Positions 6,998-18,500 of a DNA stretch of 64,000 bases are shown piece by piece. The position numbers were made by a program, and so were the translations under genes. Position 1 is the stretch's first letter. Each line of letters starts with the position of its first letter. The notes under the pieces are model-generated. The model searched no databases, was not told the origin of the DNA, and saw nothing but the letters and a program-made list of their open reading frames with translations. The DNA is from Alentia gelatinosa (taxonomy: Eukaryota > Annelida > Polychaeta > Phyllodocida > Polynoidae): contig OX465589.1 in NCBI GenBank assembly GCA_950022655.1, positions 24,419,626 through 24,483,625 of the forward strand, in the 5' to 3' direction.

Positions 6998-7024
6998 CTA
7001 TAAAGTTGTCAGAAGAAACAAGAA

Positions 7025-7080
7025 TGTCAGACCTGGACGTCCCCCTGCATTGGGGATTTTCCGCACCTCCAGGTCTGGCA
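7025..7080 (+). other. Nested hairpin of satellite C, first occurrence
   Basis: Outer stem TGTCAGACCTGGA (7025-7037) with TCCAGGTCTGGCA (7068-7080), 13 positions with one G-T wobble. Inside, CCCC and GGGG flank TGCATT in long monomers; in short monomers the inner part is a perfect CCCCC-TGCAT-GGGGG. ATTTTCCGCACC stays unpaired on the 3' side. Present in every C monomer, about once per 535 bp. Confidence 0.85.
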
Positions 7081-7469
7081 TGTCCCCTGCAACTATTTTG
7101 CTTTGTAAGACCAAGTCTAATTAAACAAATTGGACATTAAGCTACCCAAACAAACTGTGTGGGACCTAAAAGGACTAGAGGCCAACCGTATATTAACTAC
7201 ATTCACATAATTACAATGAGGACTTTCAAATGCTATACACATAGTGGAAAGCTAAGTGTGCATGGAAGTGTTACCCAAATGATATGAGGGTAGTCTATGC
7301 CAAGTAGAGACCTGCTAATATGTTGCTGCATATGCACTGATGGGTGATCGATGGAGAAAATGTTTTAATATCTCACAGTTTGAAATATGTATGAAATCTT
7401 TTTGGAGCGACATTTTAATTGAAGAATTTGTCTTACCACTTCTTTTAATATTTCTCATGGTGAATTGGT

Positions 7470-8022
7470 TTAAACTTTTCCCAGGTGCCCTGTTGACCCT
7501 CCTATAAAGTTATGGGTGATAGATGCAGTGAGTGTCACATACCTTATTTTAAAAGAGTATGTCAGAAGAAACAAGAATGTCAGACCTGAACGTCCCCCTG
7601 CATGGGGGATTTTCCGCACCTCCAGGTCTGGCATGTCCCCTGCAACTATTTTTCTTTGTAAGACCAAGTCTAATTAAACAAATTGGACATTAAGCTACCC
7701 AAACAAACTGTGTGGGACCTAAAAGGACTAGAGGCCAACCGTATATTAACTACATTCACATAATTACAATGAGGACTTTCAAATGCTATACACATAGTGG
7801 AAAGCTAAGTGTGCATGGAAGTGTTACCCAAATGATATGAGGGTAGTCTATGCCAAGTAGAGACCTGCTAATATGTTGCTGCATATGCAGTGATGGGTGA
7901 TAGATGGAGAAAATGTTTTAATATGTCGCAGTTTGAAATATGTATGAAATCCTTTTGGAGCGATATTTTAATTGAAGAATTTGTCTTACCACTTCTTTTA
8001 ATATTTCTCATGGTGAATTGGT
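7470..8022 (+). repeat. Representative long C monomer (553 bp)
   Basis: Order: landmark TTAAACTTTT; CCTATAAAGTTATGGG; nested hairpin (about 7577-7632); TGCAACTATTTTTC; tail AATTAAACAAATTGGACATT with ACCCAAACAAAC; a block with GTATATTAACTACATTCACA; AGTGGAAAGCTAAGTGTGCA; GCTGCATATGCAG (a perfect palindrome, CTGCATATGCAG); and an AT-rich end. The tail and hairpin are the parts shared with B. Confidence 0.9.
7503..7509 (+). promoter_or_regulatory. TATA-like motif in each C monomer (possible promoter)
   Basis: TATAAAG occurs once per monomer, with TCACAT (loosely initiator-like) about 34 bp downstream. Repetition through the array means it is not independent evidence, and chance occurrence is easy in AT-rich DNA. 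Without transcript data this is only a candidate for transcription of the satellite. Confidence 0.15.
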
Positions 8023-8487
8023 TTAAACTTTTCTCAGGTGCCCTGTTGACCCTCCTATAAAGTTATGGGTGAAAGATGCAGTGAGTGTCACATACCTTAT
8101 TTTAAAAGAGTATGTCAGAAGAAACAAGAATGTCAGACCTGGACGTCCCCCTGCATGGGGGATTTTCCGCACCTCCAGGTCTGGCATGTCCCCTGCAACT
8201 ATTTTTCTTTGTAAGACCAAGTCTAATTAAACAAATTGAAAGGACTAGAGGCCAACCGTATATTAACTACATTCACATAATTACAATGAGGACCTTCAAA
8301 TGCTATACACATGTATGCCAAGTACAGACCTGCCAATATATTGCTGCATATGCACTGATGGGTGATCGATGGAGAAAATGTTTTAATATCCCACAGTTTG
8401 AAATATGTATGAAATCTTTTTGGAGCGACATTTTAATTGAAGAATTTGTCTTACCACTTCTTTTAATATTTCTCATGGTGAATTGGT
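8023..8487 (+). repeat. Variant short C monomer with a 52-bp deletion (465 bp)
   Basis: Lacks the segment from AGTGGAAAGC to about GGGTAGTC found in other short monomers, so CACATGTATGCCAAG replaces it. The deletion joins frames into a 137-codon stretch (8112-8525) with no protein signature. The same variant occurs at 48572-49036, the equivalent place in array 3, and nowhere else here, so it is a marker of common descent of the two array starts. Confidence 0.9.
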
Positions 8488-9040
8488 TTAAACTTTTCCC
8501 AGGTGCCCTGTTGACCCTCCTATAAAGTTATGGGTGATAGATGCAGTGAGTGTCACATACCTTATTTTAAAAGAGTATGTCAGAAGAAACAAGAATGTCA
8601 GACCTGGACGTCCCCCTGCATTGGGGATTTTCCGCACCTCCAGGTCTGGCATGTCCCCTGCAACTATTTTTCTTTGTAAGACCAAGTCTAATTAAACAAA
8701 TTGGACATTAAGCTACCCAAACAAACTGTGTGGGACCTAAAAGGACTAGAGGCCAACCGTATATTAACTACATTCACATAATTACAGTGAGGACTTTCAA
8801 ATGCTATACACATAGTGGAAAGCTAAGTGTGCATGGAAGTGTTACCCAAATGATATGAGGGTAGTCTATGCCAAGTAGAGACCTGCTAATATGTTGCTGC
8901 ATATGCAGTGATGGGTGATAGATGGAGAAAATGTTTTAATATGTCGCAGTTTGAAATATGTATGAAATCCTTTTGGAGCGATATTTTAATTGAAGAATTT
9001 GTCTTACCACTTCTTTTAATATTTCTCATGGTGAATTGGT

Positions 9041-9557
9041 TTAAACTTTTCCCAGGTGCCCTGTTGACCCTCCTATAAAGTTATGGGTGAAAGATGCAGT
9101 GAGTGTCACATACCTTATTTTAAAAGAGTATGTCAGAAGAAACAAGAATGTCAGACCTGGACGTCCCCCTGCATGGGGGATTTTCCGCACCTCCAGGTCT
9201 GGCATGTCCCCTGCAACTATTTTTCTTTGTAAGACCAAGTCTAATTAAACAAATTGAAAGGACTAGAGGCCAACCGTATATTAACTACATTCACATAATT
9301 ACAATGAGGACCTTCAAATGCTATACACACAGTGGAAAGCTAAGTGTGCATGGAAGTGTTACCCAAATGATATGAGGGTAGTCTATGCCAAGTAGAGACC
9401 TGCTAATATGTTGCTGCATATGCAGTAATGGGTGATAGATGGAGAAAATGTTTTAATATGTCGCAGTTTGAAATATGTATGAAATCCTTTTGGAGCGACA
9501 TTTTAATTGAAGAATTTGTCTTACCACTTCTTTTAATATTTCTCATGGTGAATTGGT
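9041..9557 (+). repeat. Representative short C monomer (517 bp)
   Basis: As the long monomer but without 36 bp: AAATTG passes directly to AAAGGACTAG. Its hairpin (9149-9204) has the perfect inner stem CCCCC 9165-9169 with GGGGG 9175-9179. Two subtypes exist: the common one with GTAGAGACCTGCTAATATG and another with GTACAGACCTGCCAATATA, seen for example near 13160, 14780, 20130, 24410, 37000, 56360 and 59570. Long monomers after the second subtype often carry ATTTTTCGCACC instead of ATTTTCCGCACC. Confidence 0.9.
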
Positions 9558-12500
9558 TTAAACTTTTCCCAGGTGCCCTGTTGACCCTCCTATAAAGTTA
9601 TGGGTGATAGATGCAGTGAGTGTCACATCCCTTATTTTAAAAGAGTATGTCGGAAGAAACAAGAATGTCAGACCTGGACGTCCCCCTGCATTGGGGATTT
9701 TCCGCACCCTTAGGTCTGGCATGTCCCCTGCAACTATTTTTCTTTGTAAGACCAAGTCTAATTAAACAAATTGGACATTAAGCTACCCAAACAAACTGTG
9801 TGGGACCTAAAAGGACTAGAGGCCAACCGTATATTAACTACATTCACATAATTACAGTGAGGACTTTCAAATGCTATACACATAGTGGAAAGCTAAGTGT
9901 GCATGGAAGTGTTACCCAAATGATATGAGGGTAGTCTATGCCAAGTAGAGACCTGCTAATATGTTGCTGCATATGCAGTGATGGGTGATAGATGGAGAAA
10001 ATGTTTTAATATGTCGCAGTTTGAAATATGTATGAAATCCTTTTGGAGCGATATTTTAATTGAAGAATTTGTCTTACCACTTCTTTTAATATTTCTCATG
10101 GTGAATTGGTTTAAACTTTTCCCAGGTGCCCTGTTGACCCTCCTATAAAGTTATGGGTGATAGATGCAGTGAGTGTCACATTCCTTTATTTTAAAAGAGT
10201 ATGTCAGAAGAAACAAGAATGTCAGACCTGGACGTCCCCCTGCATTGGGGATTTTCCGCACCTCCAGGTCTGGCATGTCCCCTGCAACTATTTTTCTTTG
10301 TAAGACCAAGTCTAATTAAACAAATTGGACATTAAGCTACCCAAACAAACTGTGTGGGACCTAAAAGGACTAGAGGCCAACCGTATATTAACTACATTCA
10401 CATAATTACAGTGAGGACTTTCAAATGCTATACACATAGTGGAAAGCTAAGTGTGCATGGAAGTGTTACCCAAATGATATGAGGGTAGTCTATGCCAAGT
10501 AGAGACCTGCTAATATGTTGCTGCATATGCAGTGATGGGTGATAGATGGAGAAAATGTTTTAATATGTCGCAGTTTGAAATATGTATGAAATCCTTTTGG
10601 AGCGATATTTTAATTGAAGAATTTGTCTTACCACTTCTTTTAATATTTCTCATGGTGAATTGGTTTAAACTTTTCCCAGGTGCCCTGTTGACCCTCCTAT
10701 AAAGTTATGGGTGAAAGATGCAGTGAGTGTCACATACCTTATTTTAAAAGAGTATGTCAGAAGAAACAAGAATGTCAGACCTGGACGTCCCCCTGCATGG
10801 GGGATTTTCCGCACCTCCAGGTCTGGCATGTCCCCTGCAACTATTTTTCTTTGTAAGACCAAGTCTAATTAAACAAATTGAAAGGACTAGAGGCCAACCG
10901 TATATTAACTACATTCACATAATTACAATGAGGACCTTCAAATGCTATACACACAGTGGAAAGCTAAGTGTGCATGGAAGTGTTACCCAAATGATATGAG
11001 GGTAGTCTATGCCAAGTAGAGACCTGCTAATATGTTGCTGCATATGCAGTAATGGGTGATAGATGGAGAAAATGTTTTAATATGTTGCAGTTTGAAATAT
11101 GTATGAAATCCTTTTGGAGCGACATTTTAATTGAAGAATTTGTCTTACCACTTCTTTTAATATTTCTCATGGTGAATTGGTTTAAACTTTTCCCAGGTGC
11201 CCTGTTGACCCTCCTATAAAGTTATGGGTGATAGATGCAGTGAGTGTCACATACCTTATTTTAAAAGAGTATGTCAGAAGAAACAAGAATGTCAGACCTG
11301 GACGTCCCCCTGCATTGGGGATTTTCCGCACCTCCAGGTCTGGCATGTCCCCTGCAACTATTTTTCTTTGTAAGACCAAGTCTAATTAAACAAATTGGAC
11401 ATTAAGCTATCCAAACAAACTGTGTGGGACCTAAAAGGACTAGAGGCCAACCGTATATTAACTACATTCACATAATTACAGTGAGGACTTTCAAATGCTA
11501 TACACATAGTGGAAAGCTAAGTGTGCATGGAAGTGTTACCCAAATGATATGAGGGTAGTCTATGCCAAGTAGAGACCTGCTAATATGTTGCTGCATATGC
11601 AGTGATGGGTGATAGATGGAGAAAATGTTTTAATATGTCGCAGTTTGAAATATGTATGAAATCCTTTTGGAGCGATATTTTAATTGAAGAATTTGTCTTA
11701 CCACTTCTTTTAATATTTCTCATGGTGAATTGGTTTAAACTTTTCCCAGGTGCCCTGTTGACCCTCCTATAAAGTTATGGGTGAAAGATGCAGTGAGTGT
11801 CACATACCTTATTTTAAAAGAGTATGTCAGAAGAAACAAGAATGTCAGACCTGGACGTCCCCCTGCATGGGGGATTTTCCGCACCTCCAGGTCTGGCATG
11901 TCCCCTGCAACTATTTTTCTTTGTAAGACCAAGTCTAATTAAACAAATTGAAAGGACTAGAGGCCAACCGTATATTAACTACATTCACATAATTACAATG
12001 AGGACCTTCAAATGCTATACACACAGTGGAAAGCTAAGTGTGCATGGAAGTGTTACCCAAATGATATGAGGGTAGTCTATGCCAAGTAGAGACCTGCTAA
12101 TATGTTGCTGCATATGCAGTAATGGGTGATAGATGGAGAAAATGTTTTAATATGTCGCAGTTTGAAATATGTATGAAATCCTTTTGGAGCGACATTTTAA
12201 TTGAAGAATTTGTCTTACCACTTCTTTTAATATTTCTCATGGTGAATTGGTTTAAACTTTTCCCAGGTGCCCTGTTGACCCTCCTATAAAGTTATGGGTG
12301 ATAGATGCAGTGAGTGTCACATCCCTTATTTTAAAAGAGTATGTCGGAAGAAACAAGAATGTCAGACCTGGACGTCCCCCTGCATTGGGGATTTTCCGCA
12401 CCTCCAGGTCTGGCATGTCCCCTGCAACTATTTTTCTTTGTAAGACCAAGTCTAATTAAACAAATTGGACATTAAGCTACCCAAACAAACTGTGTGGGAC

Positions 12501-15500
12501 CTAAAAGGACAAGAGGCCAACCGTATATTAACTACATTCACATAATTACAGTGAGGACTTTCAAATGCTATACACATAGTGGAAAGCTAAGTGTGCATGG
12601 AAGTGTTACCCAAATGATATGAGGGTAGTCTATGCCAAGTAGAGACCTGCTAATATGTTGCTGCATATGCAGTGATGGGTGATAGATGGAGAAAATGTTT
12701 TAATATGTCGCAGTTTGAAATATGTATGAAATCCTTTTGGAGCGATATTTTAATTGAAGAATTTGTCTTACCACTTCTTTTAATATTTCTCATGGTGAAT
12801 TGGTTTAAACTTTTCCCAGGTGCCCTGTTGACCCTCCTATAAAGTTATGGGTGAAAGATGCAGTGAGTGTCACATACCTTATTTTAAAAGAGTATGTCAG
12901 AAGAAACAAGAATGTCAGACCTGGACGTCCCCCTGCATGGGGGATTTTCCGCACCTCCAGGTCTGGCATGTCCCCTGCAACTATTTTTCTTTGTAAGACC
13001 AAGTCTAATTAAACAAATTGAAAGGACTAGAGGCCAACCGTATATTAACTACATTCACATAATTACAATGAGGACCTTCAAATGCTATACACACAGTGGA
13101 AAGCTAAGTGTGCATGGAAGTGTTACCCAAATGATATGAGGGTAGTCTATGCCAAGTACAGACCTGCCAATATATTGCTGCATATGCACTGATGGGTGAT
13201 CGATGGAGAAAATGTTTTAATATCTCACAGTTTGAAATATGTATGAAATCTTTTTGGAGCGACATTTTAATTGAAGAATTTGTCTTACCACTTCTTTTAA
13301 TATTTCTCATGGTGAATTGGTTTAAACTTTTCCCAGGTGCCCTGTTGACCCTCCTATAAAGTTATGGGTGATAGATGCAGTGAGTGTCACATACCTTATT
13401 TTAAAAGAGTATGTCAGAAGAAACAAGAATGTCAGACCTGGACGTCCCCCTGCATTGGGGATTTTTCGCACCTCCAGGTCTGGCATGTCCCCTGCAACTA
13501 TTTTTCTTTGTAAGACCAAGTCTAATTAAACAAATTGGACATTAAGCTACCCAAACAAACTGTGTGGGACCTAAAAGGACTAGAGGCCAACCGTATATTA
13601 ACTACATTCACATAATTACAGTGAGGACTTTCAAATGCTATACACATAGTGGAAAGCTAAGTGTGCATGGAAGTGTTACCCAAATGATATGAGGATAGTC
13701 TATGCCAAGTAGAGACCTGCCAATATATTGCTGCATATGCACTGATGGGTGATCGATGGAGAAAATGTTTTAATATGTCGCAGTTTGAAATATGTATGAA
13801 ATCCTTTTGGAGCGATATTTTAATTGAAGAATTTGTCTTACCACTTCTTTTAATATTTCTCATGGTGAATTGGTTTAAACTTTTCCCAGGTGCCCTGTTG
13901 ACCCTCCTATAAAGTTATGGGTGAAAGATGCAGTGAGTGTCACATACCTTATTTTAAAAGAGTATGTCAGAAGAAACAAGAATGTCAGACCTGGACGTCC
14001 CCCTGCATTGGGGATTTTTCGCACCTCCAGGTCTGGCATGTCCCCTGCAACTATTTTTCTTTGTAAGACCAAGTCTAATTAAACAAATTGGACATTAAGC
14101 TACCCAAACAAACTGTGTGGGACCTAAAAGGACTAGAGGCCAACCGTATATTAACTACATTCACATAATTACAGTGAGGACTTTCAAATGCTATACACAT
14201 AGTGGAAAGCTAAGTGTGCATGGAAGTGTTACCCAAATGATATGAGGGTAGTCTATGCCAAGTAGAGACCTGCTAATATGTTGCTGCATATGCAGTGATG
14301 GGTGATAGATGGAGAAAATGTTTTAATATGTCGCAGTTTGAAATATGTATGAAATCCTTTTGGAGCGATATTTTAATTGAAGAATTTGTCTTACCACTTC
14401 TTTTAATATTTCTCATGGTGAATTGGTTTAAACTTTTCCCAGGTGCCCTGTTGACCCTCCTATAAAGTTATGGGTGAAAGATGCAGTGAGTGTCACATAC
14501 CTTATTTTAAAAGAGTATGTCAGAAGAAACAAGAATGTCAGACCTGGACGTCCCCCTGCATGGGGGATTTTCCGCACCTCCAGGTCTGGCATGTCCCCTG
14601 CAACTATTTTTCTTTGTAAGACCAAGTCTAATTAAACAAATTGAAAGGACTAGAGGCCAACCGTATATTAACTACATTCACATAATTACAATGAGGACCT
14701 TCAAATGCTATACACACAGTGGAAAGCTAAGTGTGCATGGAAGTGTTACCCAAATGATATGAGGGTAGTCTATGCCAAGTACAGACCTGCCAATATATTG
14801 CTGCATATGCACTGATGGGTGATCGATGGAGAAAATGTTTTAATATCTCACAGTTTGAAATATGTATGAAATCTTTTTGGAGCGACATTTTAATTGAAGA
14901 ATTTGTCTTACCACTTCTTTTAATATTTCTCATGGTGAATTGGTTTAAACTTTTCCCAGGTGCCCTGTTGACCCTCCTATAAAGTTATGGGTGATAGATG
15001 CAGTGAGTGTCACATACCTTATTTTAAAAGAGTATGTCAGAAGAAACAAGAATGTCAGACCTGGACGTCCCCCTGCATTGGGGATTTTTCGCACCTCCAG
15101 GTCTGGCATGTCCCCTGCAACTATTTTTCTTTGTAAGACCAAGTCTAATTAAACAAATTGGACATTAAGCTACCCAAACAAACTGTGTGGGACCTAAAAG
15201 GACTAGAGGCCAACCGTATATTAACTACATTCACATAATTACAGTGAGGACTTTCAAATGCTATACACATAGTGGAAAGCTAAGTGTGCATGGAAGTGTT
15301 ACCCAAATGATATGAGGATAGTCTATGCCAAGTAGAGACCTGCCAATATATTGCTGCATATGCACTGATGGGTGATCGATGGAGAAAATGTTTTAATATG
15401 TCGCAGTTTGAAATATGTATGAAATCCTTTTGGAGCGATATTTTAATTGAAGAATTTGTCTTACCACTTCTTTTAATATTTCTCATGGTGAATTGGTTTA

Positions 15501-18500
15501 AACTTTTCCCAGGTGCCCTGTTGACCCTCCTATAAAGTTATGGGTGAAAGATGCAGTGAGTGTCACATACCTTATTTTAAAAGAGTATGTCAGAAGAAAC
15601 AAGAATGTCAGACCTGGACGTCCCCCTGCATGGGGGATTTTCCGCACCTCCAGGTCTGGCATGTCCCCTGCAACTATTTTTCTTTGTAAGACCAAGTCTA
15701 ATTAAACAAATTGAAAGGACTAGAGGCCAACCGTATATTAACTACATTCACATAATTACAATGAGGACCTTCAAATGCTATACACACAGTGGAAAGCTAA
15801 GTGTGCATGGAAGTGTTACCCAAATGATATGAGGGTAGTCTATGCCAAGTAGAGACCTGCTAATATGTTGCTGCATATGCAGTAATGGGTGATAGATGGA
15901 GAAAATGTTTTAATATGTCGCAGTTTGAAATATGTATGAAATCCTTTTGGAGCGACATTTTAATTGAAGAATTTGTCTTACCACTTCTTTTAATATTTCT
16001 CATGGTGAATTGGTTTAAACTTTTCCCAGGTGCCCTGTTGACCCTCCTATAAAGTTATGGGTGATAGATGCAGTGAGTGTCACATCCCTTATTTTAAAAG
16101 AGTATGTCGGAAGAAACAAGAATGTCAGACCTGGATGTCCCCCTGCATTGGGGATTTTCCACACCTCCAGGTCTGGCATGTCCCCTGCAACTATTTTTCT
16201 TTGTAAGACCAAGTCTAATTAAACAAATTGGACATTAAGCTACCCAAACAAACTGTGTGGGACCTAAAAGGACTAGAGGCCAACCGTATATTAACTACAT
16301 TCACATAATTACAGTGAGGACTTTCAAATGCTATACACATAGTGGAAAGCTAAGTGTGCATGGAAGTGTTACCCAAATGATATGAGGGTAGTCTATGCCA
16401 AGTAGAGACCTGCTAATATGTTGCTGCATATGCAGTGATGGGTGATAGATGGAGAAAATGTTTTAATATGTCGCAGTTTGAAATATGTATGAAATCCTTT
16501 TGGAGCGATATTTTAATTGAAGAATTTGTCTTACCACTTCTTTTAATATTTCTCATGGTGAATTGGTTTAAACTTTTCCCAGGTGCCCTGTTGACCCTCC
16601 TATAAAGTTATGGGTGAAAGATGCAGTGAGTGTCACATACCTTATTTTAAAAGAGTATGTCAGAAGAAACAAGAATGTCAGACCTGGACGTCCCCCTGCA
16701 TGGGGGATTTTCCGCACCTCCAGGTCTGGCATGTCCCCTGCAACTATTTTTCTTTGTAAGACCAAGTCTAATTAAACAAATTGAAAGGACTAGAGGCCAA
16801 CCGTATATTAACTACATTCACATAATTACAATGAGGACCTTCAAATGCTATACACACAGTGGAAAGCTAAGTGTGCATGGAAGTGTTACCCAAATGATAT
16901 GAGGGTAGTCTATGCCAAGTAGAGACCTGCTAATATGTTGCTGCATATGCAGTAATGGGTGATAGATGGAGAAAATGTTTTAATATGTCGCAGTTTGAAA
17001 TATGTATGAAATCCTTTTGGAGCGACATTTTAATTGAAGAATTTGTCTTACCACTTCTTTTAATATTTCTCATGGTGAATTGGTTTAAACTTTTCCCAGG
17101 TGCCCTGTTGACCCTCCTATAAAGTTATGGGTGATAGATGCAGTGAGTGTCACATCCCTTATTTTAAAAGAGTATGTCGGAAGAAACAAGAATGTCAGAC
17201 CTGGACGTCCCCCTGCATTGGGGATTTTCCGCACCTCCAGGTCTGGCATGTCCCCTGCAACTATTTTTCTTTGTAAGACCAAGTCTAATTAAACAAATTG
17301 GACATTAAGCTACCCAAACAAACTGTGTGGGACCTAAAAGGACTAGAGGCCAACCGTATATTAACTACATTCACATAATTACAGTGAGGACTTTCAAATG
17401 CTATACACATAGTGGAAAGCTAAGTGTGCATGGAAGTGTTACCCAAATGATATGAGGGTAGTCTATGCCAAGTAGAGACCTGCTAATATGTTGCTGCATA
17501 TGCAGTGATGGGTGATAGATGGAGAAAATGTTTTAATATGTCGCAGTTTGAAATATGTATGAAATCCTTTTGGAGCGATATTTTAATTGAAGAATTTGTC
17601 TTACCACTTCTTTTAATATTTCTCATGGTGAATTGGTTTAAACTTTTCCCAGGTGCCCTGTTGACCCTCCTATAAAGTTATGGGTGAAAGATGCAGTGAG
17701 TGTCACATACCTTATTTTAAAAGAGTATGTCAGAAGAAACAAGAATGTCAGACCTGGACGTCCCCCTGCATGGGGGATTTTCCGCACCTCCAGGTCTGGC
17801 ATGTCCCCTGCAACTATTTTTCTTTGTAAGACCAAGTCTAATTAAACAAATTGAAAGGACTAGAGGCCAACCGTATATTAACTACATTCACATAATTACA
17901 ATGAGGACCTTCAAATGCTATACACACAGTGGAAAGCTAAGTGTGCATGGAAGTGTTACCCAAATGATATGAGGGTAGTCTATGCCAAGTAGAGACCTGC
18001 TAATATGTTGCTGCATATGCAGTAATGGGTGATAGATGGAGAAAATGTTTTAATATGTCGCAGTTTGAAATATGTATGAAATCCTTTTGGAGCGACATTT
18101 TAATTGAAGAATTTGTCTTACCACTTCTTTTAATATTTCTCATGGTGAATTGGTTTAAACTTTTCCCAGGTGCCCTGTTGACCCTCCTATAAAGTTATGG
18201 GTGATAGATGCAGTGAGTGTCACATCCCTTATTTTAAAAGAGTATGTCGGAAGAAACAAGAATGTCAGACCTGGATGTCCCCCTGCATTGGGGATTTTCC
18301 GCACCTCCAGGTCTGGCATGTCCCCTGCAACTATTTTTCTTTGTAAGACCAAGTCTAATTAAACAAATTGGACATTAAGCTACCCAAACAAACTGTGTGG
18401 GACCTAAAAGGACTAGAGGCCAACCGTATATTAACTACATTCACATAATTACAGTGAGGACTTTCAAATGCTATACACATAGTGGAAAGCTAAGTGTGCA

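Larger units (their letters stand above)
2071..7007 (+). mobile_element. B module copy 1: mosaic of retroelement fragments and satellite progenitor blocks
   Basis: Longest of three copies. From left to right: A-like block; RNase H-linker fragment; hairpin block; LINE/SINE-like tail; C-like block; A-like block; a 264-bp duplication; RNase H fragment; CCHC fragments; long inverted repeat; best preserved CCHC C-terminus; tail; a second RNase H fragment; a second set of hairpin, tail, C-like and A-like blocks; an A-monomer-like block; tail; and a 0.56-kb segment found only in B. The part from about 2410 to 3215 is repeated internally at about 5305 to 6110 with few differences. No part encodes a complete protein. 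Copy 1 has about 350 bp (87 bp near 2310-2410 and 264 bp near 3231-3494) absent from copies 2 and 3, and lacks 26 bp present in them at 33653-33678. Confidence 0.9.

Noticed and set aside
2071..7007. Helitron origin of the tandem repeats
   Set aside because: No Rep/helicase fragment and no clear TC...CTRR ends with a subterminal hairpin; the coding relics are from a non-LTR retrotransposon.
7320..7360. Hammerhead ribozyme, suggested by CTGATGG...GGAGAAAA in C
   Set aside because: The conserved CTGATGA is not met, no stem II forms between the two motifs, and other monomers have AGTGATGG or AGTAATGG.
7470..7667. Recurrent 65-codon minus-strand frame in C monomers as a gene family
   Set aside because: It starts with TTG, covers the hairpin and tail, has no protein signature, and recurs only because the monomer does.
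8112..8525. 137-codon frame as a gene
   Set aside because: Created by the 52-bp deletion joining frames in a single monomer variant; no recognisable domain.
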